A DNA stretch of 36,861 nt from Amphimedon queenslandica (Eukaryota; Porifera; Demospongiae; Haplosclerida; Niphatidae). Shown here in pieces: positions 11,646 to 22,740 of this stretch. The notes beneath the pieces were generated by a model that searched no databases, was not told where the DNA came from, and was given only the letters and a program-made list of their open reading frames with translations. The position numbers and the translations under genes were made by a program. Each line of letters begins with the position of its first letter. The first letter of the stretch is position 1. The DNA lies in NCBI RefSeq assembly GCF_000090795.2, contig NW_003546474.1:2974-39834 (forward strand), read 5' to 3'.

Positions 11646-12595
11646 AAATCCAAGAAATTGATGAAGAAGGGTGGATTCAATTTATGCAAGTTTACTTCTA
11701 ATAATACCTCTTTAAGAGAGAGGATTGCTACTAAGGTGTTGCTCCAACCACACAACCTACTAATAATACTTACACTCAAGCAACACTTAGGAAAACACAG
11801 ACTAGTTTTACAGGTGAAAGAAAGGTTTTAGGTGTGATTTGGGATATCCACCTTGATGAAATGGTATTTGATTTAAGTAGAGTGGCAGACATGGCTCCTG
11901 AGACAGGGTTGACTAAAACGCATGCTGTGAGTGTGTCTGGTAGGTTTTTTGATCATCTTGGGATCATAACTCCTGTCACTGTCACTTTCAAGGTCCTGAT
12001 TCAGGAGTTGTGAAAAACAGGAGTGGGGTGGGACAAACCCATTGAGGGTAAACTAGTGGAGAGATGGCAGTCGGTCATATGTGAACTGAGGGATTGCCAG
12101 CCCTTCAGAGTCCCACACTGCTACTGTTTGTCACTAGAAGGTACAGGAATTTATGAGCTTCATAAATTCTGTGATGGATCCACTGTTGCTTATGTAGCAG
12201 TTATATATTTATTTATTAGGAGTCTTAAGACTTGCACAGTGAGAATGATTGCTTCTAAGGCAGGGTTGCTCCAATCAAACAGCAAACCATTCCCAGACTG
12301 GAGCTGTTGGGAGCTCCTTTGCTTGCCTGACTTATGAAATCAGTAATCAACAGTCTAGAATTGGAAATTGTTATCAAAGATGTTACTTGCTCTACAGATT
12401 TAAAGATTACACTTTATTGGATACAAGGTCTTAATCGTGACTGGAAACAGTTCGTCTAGAACCGTGTGTCAGAGATACGGCGTCTGACAAATGCTGAGAG
12501 CTGGAAACATTGTCCTGGGAATCAAAACCTAGCAGACATACCCTTGAGAGGTCTGAATCCTTCTGAGTTATTGCACAATAATCTCTGGTGGTATG
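11646..12595 (+). pseudogene. BEL/Pao Peptidase_A17-like linker and RNase H
   Basis: After the catalytic core comes the family-specific linker. KVLGVIWDIHLDEMVFDL and the FFDHLGIITPVTV segment match the Pfam region named Peptidase_A17. RNase H-like sequence follows: LHKFCDGSTVAYVAVIYL contains the first Asp. Later parts ([26 protein letters not shown]) lie in another phase. Stops and shifts are seen near 11645, 11750, 12011, 12270 and 12457. The zone ends at the W-rich [13 protein letters not shown] before integrase. Confidence 0.75.
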
Positions 12596-14409
12596 GTCCA
12601 AGTTGGATACAGCTTGATGACCATCCTAATCTAAATTTTTCTGAAGTACCAGAAGGTAGTCTGGTAGAGTTGAAGGCTGAAGTTCAGCACACTCTTGAAG
12701 TTAATACTTCAACTACTAATACTGTATCTAATATTATGTATATTAAGAATTATAGCACACTTGATCGATTGTTATGTGTCACAATGGTGATACTTATGTT
12801 TATTGATAGATTGAAAATGAAATATGATAATGAGATACAATATTTGAATAGATCAGGAAGATTATGGTTAAAGGAAGTGCAAAGCACTCTAATTGATGAT
12901 AACAAACAGTTGAAGAAACAACTAGATCTCTTCAGGAACAATACAGGTATTTGGAGGTGTGGTGGCAGACTTGGTGAAACCAATTTTGCATATTCCACCA
13001 AATATCCTATGATCCTCCTTTGAGATCATCACTATCATTGCTAGTTGTTAAACAAGCCCACAGCCATGTTCTACACAGTGGTGTAAAACAGACTCTGACA
13101 GAAGTCAGATCAAAGTATTGCCTTATTAAGGGCAGAATGTTTGTGAGGAAGGAAATTGCAAGGTGTGTTGTTTGCAGGAGACAAGAAGGTCTGGCCTACA
13201 AGGCCCCACCTCCTCCTCTTCCCTCATTTTGAGTGAATGAACAACCTCCTATTACACACACGGGTGTGGATTATGCTGGTTCCTTCTATGTTAGACCAGA
13301 CCACCCCGTCAGAGCCAAGTACAGCCAGAAGGTTTGGATCTGTCTCTATACATATTGCATAACTAGGGGGTTCATATAAATATTGTACCTAACCTCTCTT
13401 GCCCCTCTTTTCTTAGGTCATTTCATCGTTTTACAGCTTGTAGAGGTATTCCCCATCTAATTATTTCTGATAATGGATCAACTTTTGTTTCCGCTGCCAA
13501 GACAATCCACAGAATCATTACTGATCCGTCCATTGCAAAGTATATGCGTGAAGCTCGTGTGGATTGGCGATTCAATATTGAGAAGGCACCTTGGTGGTTT
13601 TCGAGAGGATGATAGGGCTGATGAAGAGATGTTTGCGAAAGGTAATTGGAAGATTGAAACTCACATATGACGAACTGTTAACTGCAGCCACTGAAGTAGA
13701 ATTAATTCTCAATTCTCGCCCACTCACATTTGTGTCCTCTAATGATAAAGAAGAGCCACTTACCTCTTCACACTTAATTGTTGGTAGACGACTATCCAAT
13801 CTCCCTGATGAGTTATGCTATCATATAGAAGAAGAGTTCACGAATGAAGTTTCACCGTTATTATTGATTTACAGGTTAAGATATCATCACAATGTAATGG
13901 ACAAATTTTGGTCAAGATGGAGAAATGAATATTTGTTGAATCTTCGAGAGAGGTATCCTACTGGTCACAAGAAATCGAGTCAAAAGATAATTAAGATTGG
14001 AAATATTGTTGTTGTCCATAGTGATGAATTGCCACATAGTTTATGGAGACTTGGCAGAGTCATGGAAGTGATCACAGGCACTGATGGTAATGTGAGATGT
14101 GGAGTCGTTGAAGTACTATCTGGAGAGAAGCGTTTTATGTTAATTCCATTGGAAATCGATGAGGATTCAAGTGGGAACAATAGCACTACCTTAGATGAAA
14201 CATTGGATGTTAGTAGTGATAATCAAGAATCTACTGTTAATGAATCTACTGCTAATGAGATCACTGTTAATTCTCCAACAGATAGTCAGCAAGATGATTC
14301 CACAGCTGTTAATGATTCTAATACTCAATCTCTGCCCAAGGGACGTCTTAGAAGAGCAGCTGCTATCGAAGCACGCGATAAGATCTATGCAAGAATGTGT
14401 GAGGACTAA
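12596..14409 (+). pseudogene. BEL/Pao integrase
   Basis: An HHCC zinc-binding segment is present (histidines in AHSHVLHSGVKQTL, then CVVC near 13160). The catalytic triad can be traced: Asp at 13268-13270 (GVDYAG), Asp at 13469-13471 (SDNGST) and Glu at 13603-13605 (FERMIG). The C-terminal part, open from 13591 to 14409, has the BEL-typical WRNEYLLNLRERY and a Thr/Ser/Asn-rich tail. TGA at 13021-13023 and 13230-13232, TAA near 13377 and frame changes before 13590 inactivate it. Confidence 0.85.
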
Positions 14410-14523
14410 CACTAAACTCAGTTATGTATTTTGATTATTATTGATGTATGTTTTTCTTATTACATGTACAATGTTGTGATACGTTATGTATATTGACTGA
14501 CCACTGCAGTCAATGTGGTGGAG

Positions 14524-14757
14524 TGTTCAGAATTGAATAATTTATTTCTTTCATTATTATTCATTATTATTATCATTAACTTGTACTGAGCATGCTCTGT
14601 TGTGTGCATGTGAAATTATTCTATTGTTGAAAAAGGAAAGAAATTTTAAGAGAAAGAATCTGAGAATAAGCAGCGTCGACAGAGTGCCAACATACTCACT
14701 GCCAACTAGAGTTCCCTACACAAGTATCCCCATATAATTCACATCTATTATGTAACG
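14524..14757 (+). repeat. Probable 3' LTR of the BEL/Pao element
   Basis: Right after the integrase region, a purine-rich tract (GTGGTGGAG) precedes TGTTCAGAATTG, the expected layout of polypurine tract plus a TG-starting LTR. The right boundary is uncertain because hAT coding sequence begins within about 30 bp of it. No second copy was found upstream. Confidence 0.55.
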
Positions 14758-14782
14758 TGATGCATGAGGCAGAAATGAGCTA

Positions 14783-15462
14783 ACGGATATGCTAGCTGGA
14801 GAGAAAAAAGTCACTGCATCTGCCGTTATTCCTCTACTACAACACCTTACAAATCATATTGTGAGAGCAAGTGGGACAGATAACACACTTACCACGGAAA
14901 TAAAGGAAAGAATCAAGGACAATATAGAGTCACTGTATAATGCTGCTACTAAACAACTATTAGAGGTGTGTTCATCGCTGGATCCTAGATTAAAAAGTAC
15001 TTACATGTCTTCATACACTGAGCTGATAGAGAAAGTAAAGACTGAAATACCACAAATGACAAAAGTAACCTCAAGTACCACAAATGAGGTAGAAACAGAA
15101 TCAGCATCCAAGAAGCGTAAGACTGCATGGGGAAAGTGTTTGGTGCTATAGTTAGCAATAATGATGGTAGTAGTGGCTGATTGTCATCAGAAGAAAAGCT
15201 AGACAAAGAAATCGAAACGTACAAACACTTCCCCAATTTAGATGTAGAACTATCACCACTTGATTGGTGGAAAGCAAATAATCAACAGTTTCCTCAACTA
15301 GCACAATTAGCAAGAAGGTACTTGACTGTCAGTGCTACTAGTGTTAGTTCCGAACGTCTTTTCAGTAACAGTGGACACATTGTTGGAGGAAGAGTACAGC
15401 TAAAGCCTGAAAAGGTTGACCAACTAATTTTTCTTGCACATAACTTACATACATTTACATAG
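14783..15462 (+). pseudogene. hAT transposase, C-terminal half
   Basis: The first part (LTDMLAGEKKVTASAVIPLL) and the end (LDWWKANNQQFPQLAQLARR, then VSSERLFSNSGHIV) match ZBED-like hAT transposases; the end is the hAT C-terminal dimerisation region. The BED zinc finger and most of the RNase H-like core are absent. A frameshift near 15133 and TGA at 15178-15180 separate the halves. The terminus GGATACCGCCCAATACTAG near 15611 looks like the element's 3' end. A BED finger of the same type lies on the opposite strand at 16629-16917, which suggests rearrangement or two insertions. Confidence 0.8.
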
Positions 15463-15494
15463 TTATTTGAAATAATGGTGTTAAAGTTCAATGA

Positions 15495-15500
15495 AATAAA
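15495..15500 (+). promoter_or_regulatory. Polyadenylation signal AATAAA after the hAT frame
   Basis: AATAAA lies about 33 nt after the TAG that ends the hAT frame, a normal position for the element's own 3' processing signal. Confidence 0.45.
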
Positions 15501-15612
15501 TTTTGTTTAATTATGACAACATTTTGTCAAAAATGCAGGTAATATTGTGATACCGAGGTATTTTAAATCTATTAATGTTATAATGATAATATTGGATACC
15601 GCCCAATACTAG

Positions 15613-16628
15613 CTGAAAGTGCAAAGTAATATCTTTTTCATTCATTTAACTTTCTTATAGTGCTCTAATAGTACTAAAAGGTAAAGTTGTTCCTATGGGC
15701 ATCAGGCATCAGTCTGAATTTTAGATACTGGAACTTTATCTTCTACTGCCATTAATATCGGATATTTGGAAACAATTGGTTATGACATTACTTTTTAGGC
15801 ATACACTCTTTTAAACCTAACAAGACAGCTCCTGCTTTGAGTGAGCTCCTTAGTCCTGCCTATACTCCAAATGATAGGATTCAAAAAGAGAGGGCAATCA
15901 CTATACCTTGCTTAATTACTGTGCACAACATAAGATTTTCAAAACTTAATTTATTTTATATTATTTTATATGCCTATGATGCCTTTACATAGGGCCTACA
16001 AGGGTTTTTAAGAAACTGTAATTCCCTCAACGATGGGTTTGGCAATATAATGATGCGCTTTCAGGATTTCTGAAAATTTTGGAAATAGAAAACTCCCATG
16101 AACTAGTAGAAAACATATGTCCTACTCATGTTTACTTATTTAAACTCACTTCACCAATTTTGATATGTACATGCCTAATAATCTACATGTAAATCTAATT
16201 TATCAAATATTTGTAAACTCTAACATCTAGAGTGCTGTAATGATGTTGTCACTAGCAGAGAATTGAAACTAATTTTCACAGAATTCTGGTGGCCTAAGGC
16301 AATGTCAGTACCAGAGCGATTTTGATAAAGAACGAGACAAATGAATAAAATGCTTCATTGCAGCACTTTCATTGTCAGCTAGGTGTGATACTGCCATTTT
16401 AACAATACAAGGGTAGCTTTGTACACTATGTTACTAGTGGCCAATCCAAAAAGATTCTAAAGAGCTTGGTTTCCTTCTTATACCGATAACAGAGAGACTG
16501 TGTCACAGGCTGACCGAGTTCATTCAACACTAGATGCTTGTGCCAGTTAGTGCAGTTGGTCCTAGAACGATCCAGGGCCAACTGCACTAGCTGGCGAAGC
16601 ACCTGGGGTTGGATGTACATGTACATGG
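15613..16628. other. Intergenic; weak exon-like fragment and a short hairpin
   Basis: Mostly AT-rich with no strong feature. After an acceptor-like TTTTTAG near 15798 an open stretch reads FKPNKTAPALSELLSPAYTP; I cannot assign it. At 16543-16559 and 16578-16594 an inverted repeat (CCAGTTAGTGCAGTTGG and its partner, one mismatch) forms a hairpin immediately downstream of the BED fragment. Confidence 0.5.
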
Positions 16629-16917
16629 TCAGATAGGATCGCTTATTTCCCATACCTTACTTAGGTCATTGCTTTCTTGAATCGTCATCTGCTTCTTTTG
16701 TGGTTCCTTAGCCTTTGTTACATCACTCGATGCTGCCTTATCTTCGCCATACTTGCAATATTTTTCAGGATGCTTTCTCAAGTGGGTTACTGGGTGAAAA
16801 TGACTTCACTGACTGTCCTCCTCAAGGTGCTCTAGTCTGGCAAATGCTACAAACAGCTTCGCTGTCTTCCTCTGCCGCTGTAAAATACTTCCATACAGGA
16901 GATCTTCTCTTAGACAT
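16629..16917 (-). pseudogene. BED zinc finger of a hAT transposase
   Basis: Starting at ATG 16917 the frame reads SPVWKYFTAAEEDSEAVCSI, with the aromatic and CxxC elements of a BED finger. The His part (THLRKHPEKYC) follows in another phase, then KKQMTIQESNDLSKVWE, the usual linker to the hAT core. The break after TRAP is a TGA where family members have Arg, and at least one frameshift follows. The protein would be the DNA-binding end of a ZBED-type hAT transposase. The rest of that element is not on this strand. Confidence 0.75.
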
Positions 16918-17074
16918 GTACATGGCCAATAACTATTAATAACATGGGTGAGTCCAAACCAAGTGGTAGTATCAATAGAAAAAGCATCAATACCAATATC
17001 TACTGATAAGGCATTTATCAGCTTTTACAGATAATGTACACGTACATGCATCTGGTAACCATTGCAACTCTATA

Positions 17075-17245
17075 GGATTCCAAACCACCAACGAAAATAT
17101 GGAATGATAATCCTAATCTCGTGATGCAAATTCTACTTTACATTGTACTTTTAATTATATTATGTAAGAATTGCGAATCACCTTGCAATGTAGAGTAACA
17201 AGAGTAGGATTTTCATTTCATATTTTCGTTGGTGGTTCGGAATCC
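17075..17245. repeat. 171-bp foldback repeat
   Basis: The arms GGATTCCAAACCACCAACGA (17075) and the inverse ending at 17245 pair for about 45 bases with few mismatches, enclosing a loop of about 80 bp. It is a small non-coding foldback element; a plus-strand frame at 17171-17401 crosses it and is not a gene. Confidence 0.7.
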
Positions 17246-17511
17246 AACCTGCTCTTGTTCCTATTACTTTTTTTACAAATTTGCTCTAGAATCCTACTTC
17301 ATCTTGTTTTTTCTTTTAATTTTTATGCTCTTAGTATAGTGTCAGGGCCAAATTTCACCAAAAATGTCAAAAAAATTTTAAATTTTTATTACATTTTCTG
17401 ATACATACATGTACATGAACTTATGTTGTGTAGAAAGCTTGAGCTAATTCTGATAAAGTTTGGCAAATTTTTAAGCTTCAAAATTCAAGTGCATGGTCAT
17501 TCATTACTCAC

Positions 17512-18798
17512 TGATTTGTGACATGAATCCACATATTGCAGTATCCGACTTGACTGTACAAAGCTCTCAAGGTTCTCCTGTAAGTTCTCATTCCATATGA
17601 ACCTAAGAAAGGAAGGAGGTATAGGACCCTCTGAAGTCATCTTTGGAACTGAAGAGAGTGATGAGTTATGTGTACGTCATAAGAATACATTATACTGCAA
17701 CTGTAGGGGAATATAATTATAATATACAATTAATAAATACAGTATAGCTTGTAATTTAAGGAGGAGTGATTTTTGTGGTTTGATCGATATTTTTATAAAT
17801 AAACCATATTATTTTAAACCATTATAATAATACTCAATAGCACATGGTTACAAATTGTTCCACAAATCATCAAAAGTTTAGGAATTTACCAAAATTTTAC
17901 CCCTCAAAAATTACTAGCTACATTTAATACAGAACACTAGGGAGATTTTTGTATGATTCATACATGTATTTATCACAATTATGTCAATTATCAATGTAAT
18001 GATTACAATTATTATTGTGAACTAAAAACACACAATAATCCAATGGAATGTACTAACAAAGATAATAAAAATGATTAATTATTACAAATATTACTGACCT
18101 GAAATAAGAACTGGACAAAAAATCAACATTTTGAAATATTGTAACATATTTTGATTCGTCAGGATGAGCTGGTCTACCATTAGGAGCTGACAGACAGTGC
18201 ATGGCAGTGTCTTCAATCTTATACAATATATGACCATCAATATTAGTAACACTGTGTGGGGAGGAGCCTGTTGTCATGGTAATGATAATAACTTGCGGTT
18301 TTCGTTTGGTGACAAGAATGATGAAATAGCCTTCAAGAAATCTGATAAAACCTAAAATAATGAAATTATAATAATAGTTTCATCATAAGGAACCCTTAGT
18401 AATGAAAATAAAATAACTATGTAATAAATAAAATATACAAAAATTGTGATTTTTTTAAACAAGTATGAGTACTAGTCCTTTTAAAATAGAGTCATAAATA
18501 ACATATATAATATATATTAATATTACTGTACATGTCATTAAAATGCTTGTATAAGTCTCTTTTTAACACTTACCAATAATCCCAAAAGCTGATGACACTT
18601 GCAGTAGTCCTCTTTATAGTGAGTGGTGAAGTTCTGATAGGCACTCTCTAACATTGTAAGGGTCTCTTGAACCTTAAAAGATGATCATACATTATCACTA
18701 AAGCTTTTCACTTTCTCTCTCCCTCTACCTCATTTTGTTGATATTCTTTCTCGAGATACCAAGTGATATGAGTAATACCATGTGCTAGAGATCGGAGT
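17512..18798 (-). pseudogene. FIG4: FIG4 phosphoinositide phosphatase homologue, 5' exons only
   Basis: FIG4 is a SAC-domain phosphatase acting on PI(3,5)P2 in the endosomal PIKfyve-VAC14 complex. Exon 18351-18099 (acceptor TTTTAG, donor GTCAGT) reads FIRFLEGYFIILVTKRK and ends HPDESKYVTIFQNVDFLSS, a close match to the SAC N-terminal region. Exon 18672-18574 contributes LLQVSSAFGIIG, in register with it. Its first part (EVQETLTMLES) is in another phase, explained by loss of one base in a G-run. A possible earlier exon is 18798-18729. Exon 17602-17512 (FIWNENLQENLESF) splices in phase and fits the next conserved block, but an exon between is missing. The catalytic CX5R region was not found downstream, so this is a truncated copy, or the rest lies elsewhere. 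Confidence 0.7.
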
Positions 18799-19797
18799 CT
18801 TTAAAAAGAGTATCCAAACAACTAATAGATTTACATGTATAAGTGAATGGACTGGAAGGGGAGAGGGCAGGGGATCCAAACCAATAATTTGAAACAATAT
18901 TTCTTTAAGTTGGCATACATGAGTAACTGGAATGATAGGTTTTTGAGCTAATCATCATTCGTTTTAATACTCTCAAAAATAAGACGACCACAGGTATTAA
19001 GTAACTCCTCGTCAATGTTGTTGAAGGATGCGATTGTGTTTATGTTTCATAGGAGACCAGAAGGAAAGTCAAGCAATAGTCCGGGAGATTGAGAGTGCAC
19101 ATCAAAAGGGTTAACTAAGTTTATTAAATCATACTAGAAAAGGAGTGTTAACTTCCTTGTAGTTACCATAGCTGCCCCTGATAAGAACTGTGTCCTTTCT
19201 TAGCTGATACTCCTTAACTTTCTTCTTTCCTTGCTCGTGCCATAAGCCCATAGCCCCGGGTCAGGAACACGTTTCGAGGCTCACCACTGACAGCCATTTT
19301 GATCCTTGCAGCTTAATATAAAGCCTTCTTCAGAGCCCACGTGAAATCACGCCTTAGTTAAAGGGAGGAGCCAGGTTAATACTGCTCTTAGATAATATCA
19401 AGAGTAGATAATATCAAGAGTAGGTACTTGATAATATTATTTACTCTAATATCAAGAGTGGATAATTAATTAGCTATCCACTCTTGCTAATATCCATGTA
19501 CAAACACTTGGAGATGCATTTGAAGAAATCTAATGTTATGTTAGGTTTAGTGAAGACAGGGGTGCAGTTTTTTGGTGGTAGCCTTCTGGAAAAGAACAGT
19601 GAAGTGAAGGAAATTGTCAGCTCTGTCAGATTACGTGAGACTCGGCACTGGATTTTGAACTGAGACCTTAGAAATGGCAAGAGTGGATGGTAATACATGT
19701 ATATATAAATTTTCTATTATTGATGTACTTACGCACATTACTTATGCTATGTAGAAAGTTTGAGCTGTTTTTGAAAATTATTCTTTGAGTTATGAGT
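18799..19797. other. Intergenic with a possible first exon (-) and small repeats
   Basis: On the minus strand an ATG at 19296 in good context opens MAVSGEPRNVFLTRGYGLMA and may run to a GTTAAG donor near 19218. A one-base shift would open a different tail. I cannot name it. At 19388-19425 the 16-mer GATAATATCAAGAGTA is tandemly repeated, and at 19450-19490 a hairpin with 14-bp arms is built from the same AAGAGTGGATA words. Confidence 0.35.
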
Positions 19798-19985
19798 AAA
19801 ATTGTGACCCAATAAAAGTAGGAGTGGGAGTAGGAGTTTGCTAGATAATATTAGGAGTAGGACTTTGCTAGATAATAGTATGAGTAGGAGTTTGCTAGAT
19901 AATAGTAAGAGTAGGGGTTAGAAGTAAATGTATGGGTGAATACAGCAAGTCAGCTGCCCACGCAGCCATTATGAGTAAAAACTAC
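19798..19985 (-). repeat. ACTCCT-rich dispersed repeat, copy 2
   Basis: Read on the minus strand it has the same order as copies 1 and 3: a unique part (GGGCAGCTGACTTGCTGTAT), then ACTCCT hexamers. Here the tail is expanded into three tandem units of about 21 bp, each with TATTATCTAGCAAA. Confidence 0.75.
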
Positions 19986-21295
19986 TATAGCTATAGTAAC
20001 TACATTTTTTGAAGGTAAAGACATGTATAGGCAATTTAAATGATTTCAGCAATAAATTTAAGTTAGTTTGGTGAGTTAATTTTGGTTGTTTTATAAATTG
20101 GAGTGCTACTATACTTTTTCTTTATTTAATACACAGAAATAATGTATAGGTGAACACTTTGCAGTCCTTAATAGTAGTGCCATAACACTGATCCATTATG
20201 CATCACCTTCTGATTAAGTATTTGATCTATTCTGGTCAAGTATTTATGTTTACATCCATCTTGCTTTTATGATCATATTTAGTGCATTCTCTCACTTTGA
20301 CTCCCTTTTTCTTTTTTTGCTTGGTAATTTTTTCTATGATATTGTGTTGGTTAAGTTTTTGCACATTATAAAGTAACAGTAACCAATGCATGATTTATCA
20401 AAAAGTAATAGTTGAGATACGTTGATGGTTGACCTAAAAAATTATAGAAATAATTATGTGACAGTTTTAAGAAGTAAAGTGTATGATGAATGATGTACTG
20501 TGGAATTTCTAATAATAGAGCAGATTTACCTATTGCTATTGCCATTGCCACCTCACTGAGTGCACTTCACTAGCACTAAGAGGATGAAGTGGTATAGCAA
20601 TTTTTTAACTTAATTTTGTCTTTTAAGAATGTCGTATTTCACATAGAAACAGTAGAGCAGAATGCAGAGAAAAATTAAAAATTTACTAATAGGCAACATT
20701 TAAAGAATTGAACTTAACCTATTAATTTGATTCAGAGTACTGACTTTAATATTTAGCTATATCTACAAATGCAAAGATTTAACTTATAATTTTTTCAGAA
20801 ACAACTGTACTAGGGAAGGATTTTTACAGTACAACTTAATAGTCAAAATAATAATTGCATGTATACTTAACACACTGTTTACTTTATATTGAATTATAAA
20901 AATGCCAATTTTTACATGAGGAAATAATTTTTATATTTAATTTTAGTAAAATATTGAAACCAATGTTGTGGTTAAAAAATTTTTGGCATAATGTTAGCTT
21001 CTTAAACATTTGAGTTGTGTAGTGTCTTCGCCAATATAATTTTTAAAGTTATATCATTGATCTGTGTAGATCTACATAAAACTGTTGCACTTGTATTGGT
21101 TAATTAATCCTAGCATTATAAGTAAATTAACTGTAATTTAAAATTGATTCATTTTAGTTTCAAAGCTTCTGTTAAAGTTGTTGTTATGAAAGTCTTTAGA
21201 ATAATACAAAACTCATTGATACACAATGAAAATGACAAAAAATTTAATATCTTAGATTATTCATACTATATTTGACTGTAATCATTAAAAATACA
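19986..21295. other. AT-rich intergenic, nothing recognised
   Basis: About 1.3 kb of AT-rich DNA on which I see no convincing exon, known element or palindrome. Short open frames here have no domain character. Confidence 0.6.
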
Positions 21296-21475
21296 TGTAT
21301 TTTTAATAACTACAAATATTCCACTGTTACTCAAACTTTTAATTTCACTAGATGCTTGGGCAGCTGACTTTCTGTATTCACCCACGCATTTACTTCTAAC
21401 TCCTACTCCTACTCCTACTTTTATCTAGCTAACTCCTACTCCTACTCCCACTCCTACTTTTAAAAATGAGCCAAT
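21296..21475 (+). repeat. ACTCCT-rich dispersed repeat, copy 3
   Basis: The longest copy in plus orientation: AACTACAAATATTCCACTGT, TTTAATTTCACTAGATGC and GGGCAGCTGACTTTCTGTAT, then two blocks of ACTCCT hexamers separated by TTTTATCTAGCTA. It ends near TTTTAAAAATGAGCC. Confidence 0.75.
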
Positions 21476-21593
21476 TTAAAAATTAGCCCATGGATTTTTT
21501 TATAGGAAGTTGGAATGGGGTATCTTTGTGAGTTACAGATATGAGTTGAAAGTTGCATCTACATGTAGTAATGTCTAGCAATGGGGTCTGCAT

Positions 21594-21952
21594 TTGAGCA
21601 AGAAATGCCCTGTCATCCCAGCTCACTATACATGTGCATCGTTTATATCAAAGAAAGGAGAGCAGATATGCAGCTATCTCCATACAGCTATCTCTTTGCA
21701 GCCGTTAGATTTGAGTTGTAACAAACCTGCAAAAGATTACTTAAAACAAAGTTCCAGGAATGGTATGCTGAGATCATTTTAAAGCAAATGAAAGATGGCA
21801 TTGAGGAGATTGTAGATATGTGGCTCACAATGATGAAACCTCTTGTGGCAAAATGGGTTATTGAAATGTGTGAATGCTTTTCGTCTCGTCCACAGATATT
21901 AATTAATAGATTTTGTGCAGATGGAATTTTAGATGCTCTGAAATGGAAATGA
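21594..21952 (+). pseudogene. pogo/Tigger-like transposase, C-terminal fragment
   Basis: The segment LQPLDLSCNKPAKDYLKQ is the conserved stretch that follows the second catalytic Asp in DDE_1 (CENP-B/pogo-like) transposases. After a frameshift near 21750 the family tail follows (EWYAEIILKQMKDG, then MKPLVAKWVIEM) to a TGA at 21950-21952. About 40 residues before LQPLD look like an insertion. The N-terminal helix-turn-helix and most of the catalytic core are missing. It is a relic of a cut-and-paste transposon. Confidence 0.75.
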
Positions 21953-22097
21953 ATATTGTCAGTTTTAGTGATTGCTCAAATAATAGATAAATTTAATGAT
22001 GAAATTTTAGTGATTAAATGGTTGTGATTATAAGTAAATCAATATAAAATTAACGTTAAATGCATGTACATTTAGTGGACTTGTTTGACTATTATGT

Positions 22098-22416
22098 TTA
22101 AGTAGTAAGAAACAGACTGAAGTGTTTTGCTTCAAAATAGGATACAAGATGGGTACTAAGTTTCTCCTGATCAAATTTTATTGAGGCAGAACTTGTACAA
22201 CCACTAAATGCTAAGTGCCTGGCATTAGCAATAGAGAACACACAACAGTCTAAAAAAACCCCTTTGTTTCTGAACATAAGCCATTTTGTACTTTAATGGA
22301 GTGCTAAAAAAGTGTCTGAAAGCAGCTAGAGTAACATCATCAACATCCTCATATAATAAGTTGTGTACAAGAAATTCACCAGTGTTACATCCCATGGTTG
22401 AAATAGTTATCCAATG
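22098..22416 (-). pseudogene. Ulp1-type (C48) cysteine protease fragment
   Basis: Three catalytic landmarks are present in order: HWITISTMGC (His), FLVHNLLYEDVDD (the position usually VYDSL) and, after a one-base frame change, LDCCVFSIANARHL, which corresponds to the DCGVF motif with the nucleophilic Cys. The end KFDQEKLSTHLVSYFEAKHF matches the C-terminal helix pattern of transposon-borne Ulp1 proteases. Such proteases are carried by several animal DNA transposons and cleave ubiquitin- or SUMO-like peptides in their cellular relatives. Here Gly of DCG is replaced by Cys and Asp by His, so activity is unlikely. Confidence 0.65.
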
Positions 22417-22530
22417 GTTCCCTCTACAATGGCATATTTAAATAATATTATTTTCCAAGAGGCTTCAAGGTTGAAAAAAATCCATTCAATACTGGAAATT
22501 GAGACTTCATAATTAATTGAACGAAGTTAA

Positions 22531-22740
22531 TTACGGCTGGGTTTTCACAGCAACGCAAAACGGATCGACCAGGTCATGAGAGTACTGACTTTTTGTATTC
22601 ACTCTGCATGACATCATGCTGCCTCTTCTAAGGAATAAGGAACAAATTGTAGCAATGATTTTAGGCACATGGCCAACAATTGTTGATTTCTTCTCCTTGA
22701 AAATAACTATAGTGCATACTGGTCGTGAACATTACTCATC
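22531..22740 (-). pseudogene. Fragment with a VGHVPK-type module, function unknown
   Basis: The minus-strand frame reads TIVGHVPKIIATICSLFLRR and then CRVNTKSQYSHDLVDPF before a TAA. I recall similar VGHVP segments in repetitive, uncharacterised proteins of sponges and cnidarians, but cannot name the family. It lies 115 bp upstream of the Ulp1-type fragment in the same orientation, so both may derive from one mobile element. The first half has no visible start. Confidence 0.4.

Larger units (their letters stand above)
9055..14757 (+). mobile_element. BEL/Pao LTR retrotransposon, decayed
   Basis: A full BEL/Pao order is readable: gag (DUF1759-like), zinc knuckles, aspartic protease (DUF1758-like), reverse transcriptase, RNase H, integrase and a 3' LTR. 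Catalytic landmarks survive (LDCGS in the protease, YADD in reverse transcriptase, D-D-E in integrase), but at least ten stops and frameshifts break the polyprotein. The 5' LTR was not found. The copy cannot make a complete product. Confidence 0.9.

Noticed and set aside
16426..16653. Minus-strand open frame of 75 residues
   Set aside because: It runs through a hairpin and the region just after the BED fragment, with no similarity to the hAT continuation.
18099..18672. Dual coding in FIG4 exons, because a second open frame spans the same splice junction
   Set aside because: The second frame ends soon after the junction and has no recognisable match, while the FIG4 frame is strongly conserved.
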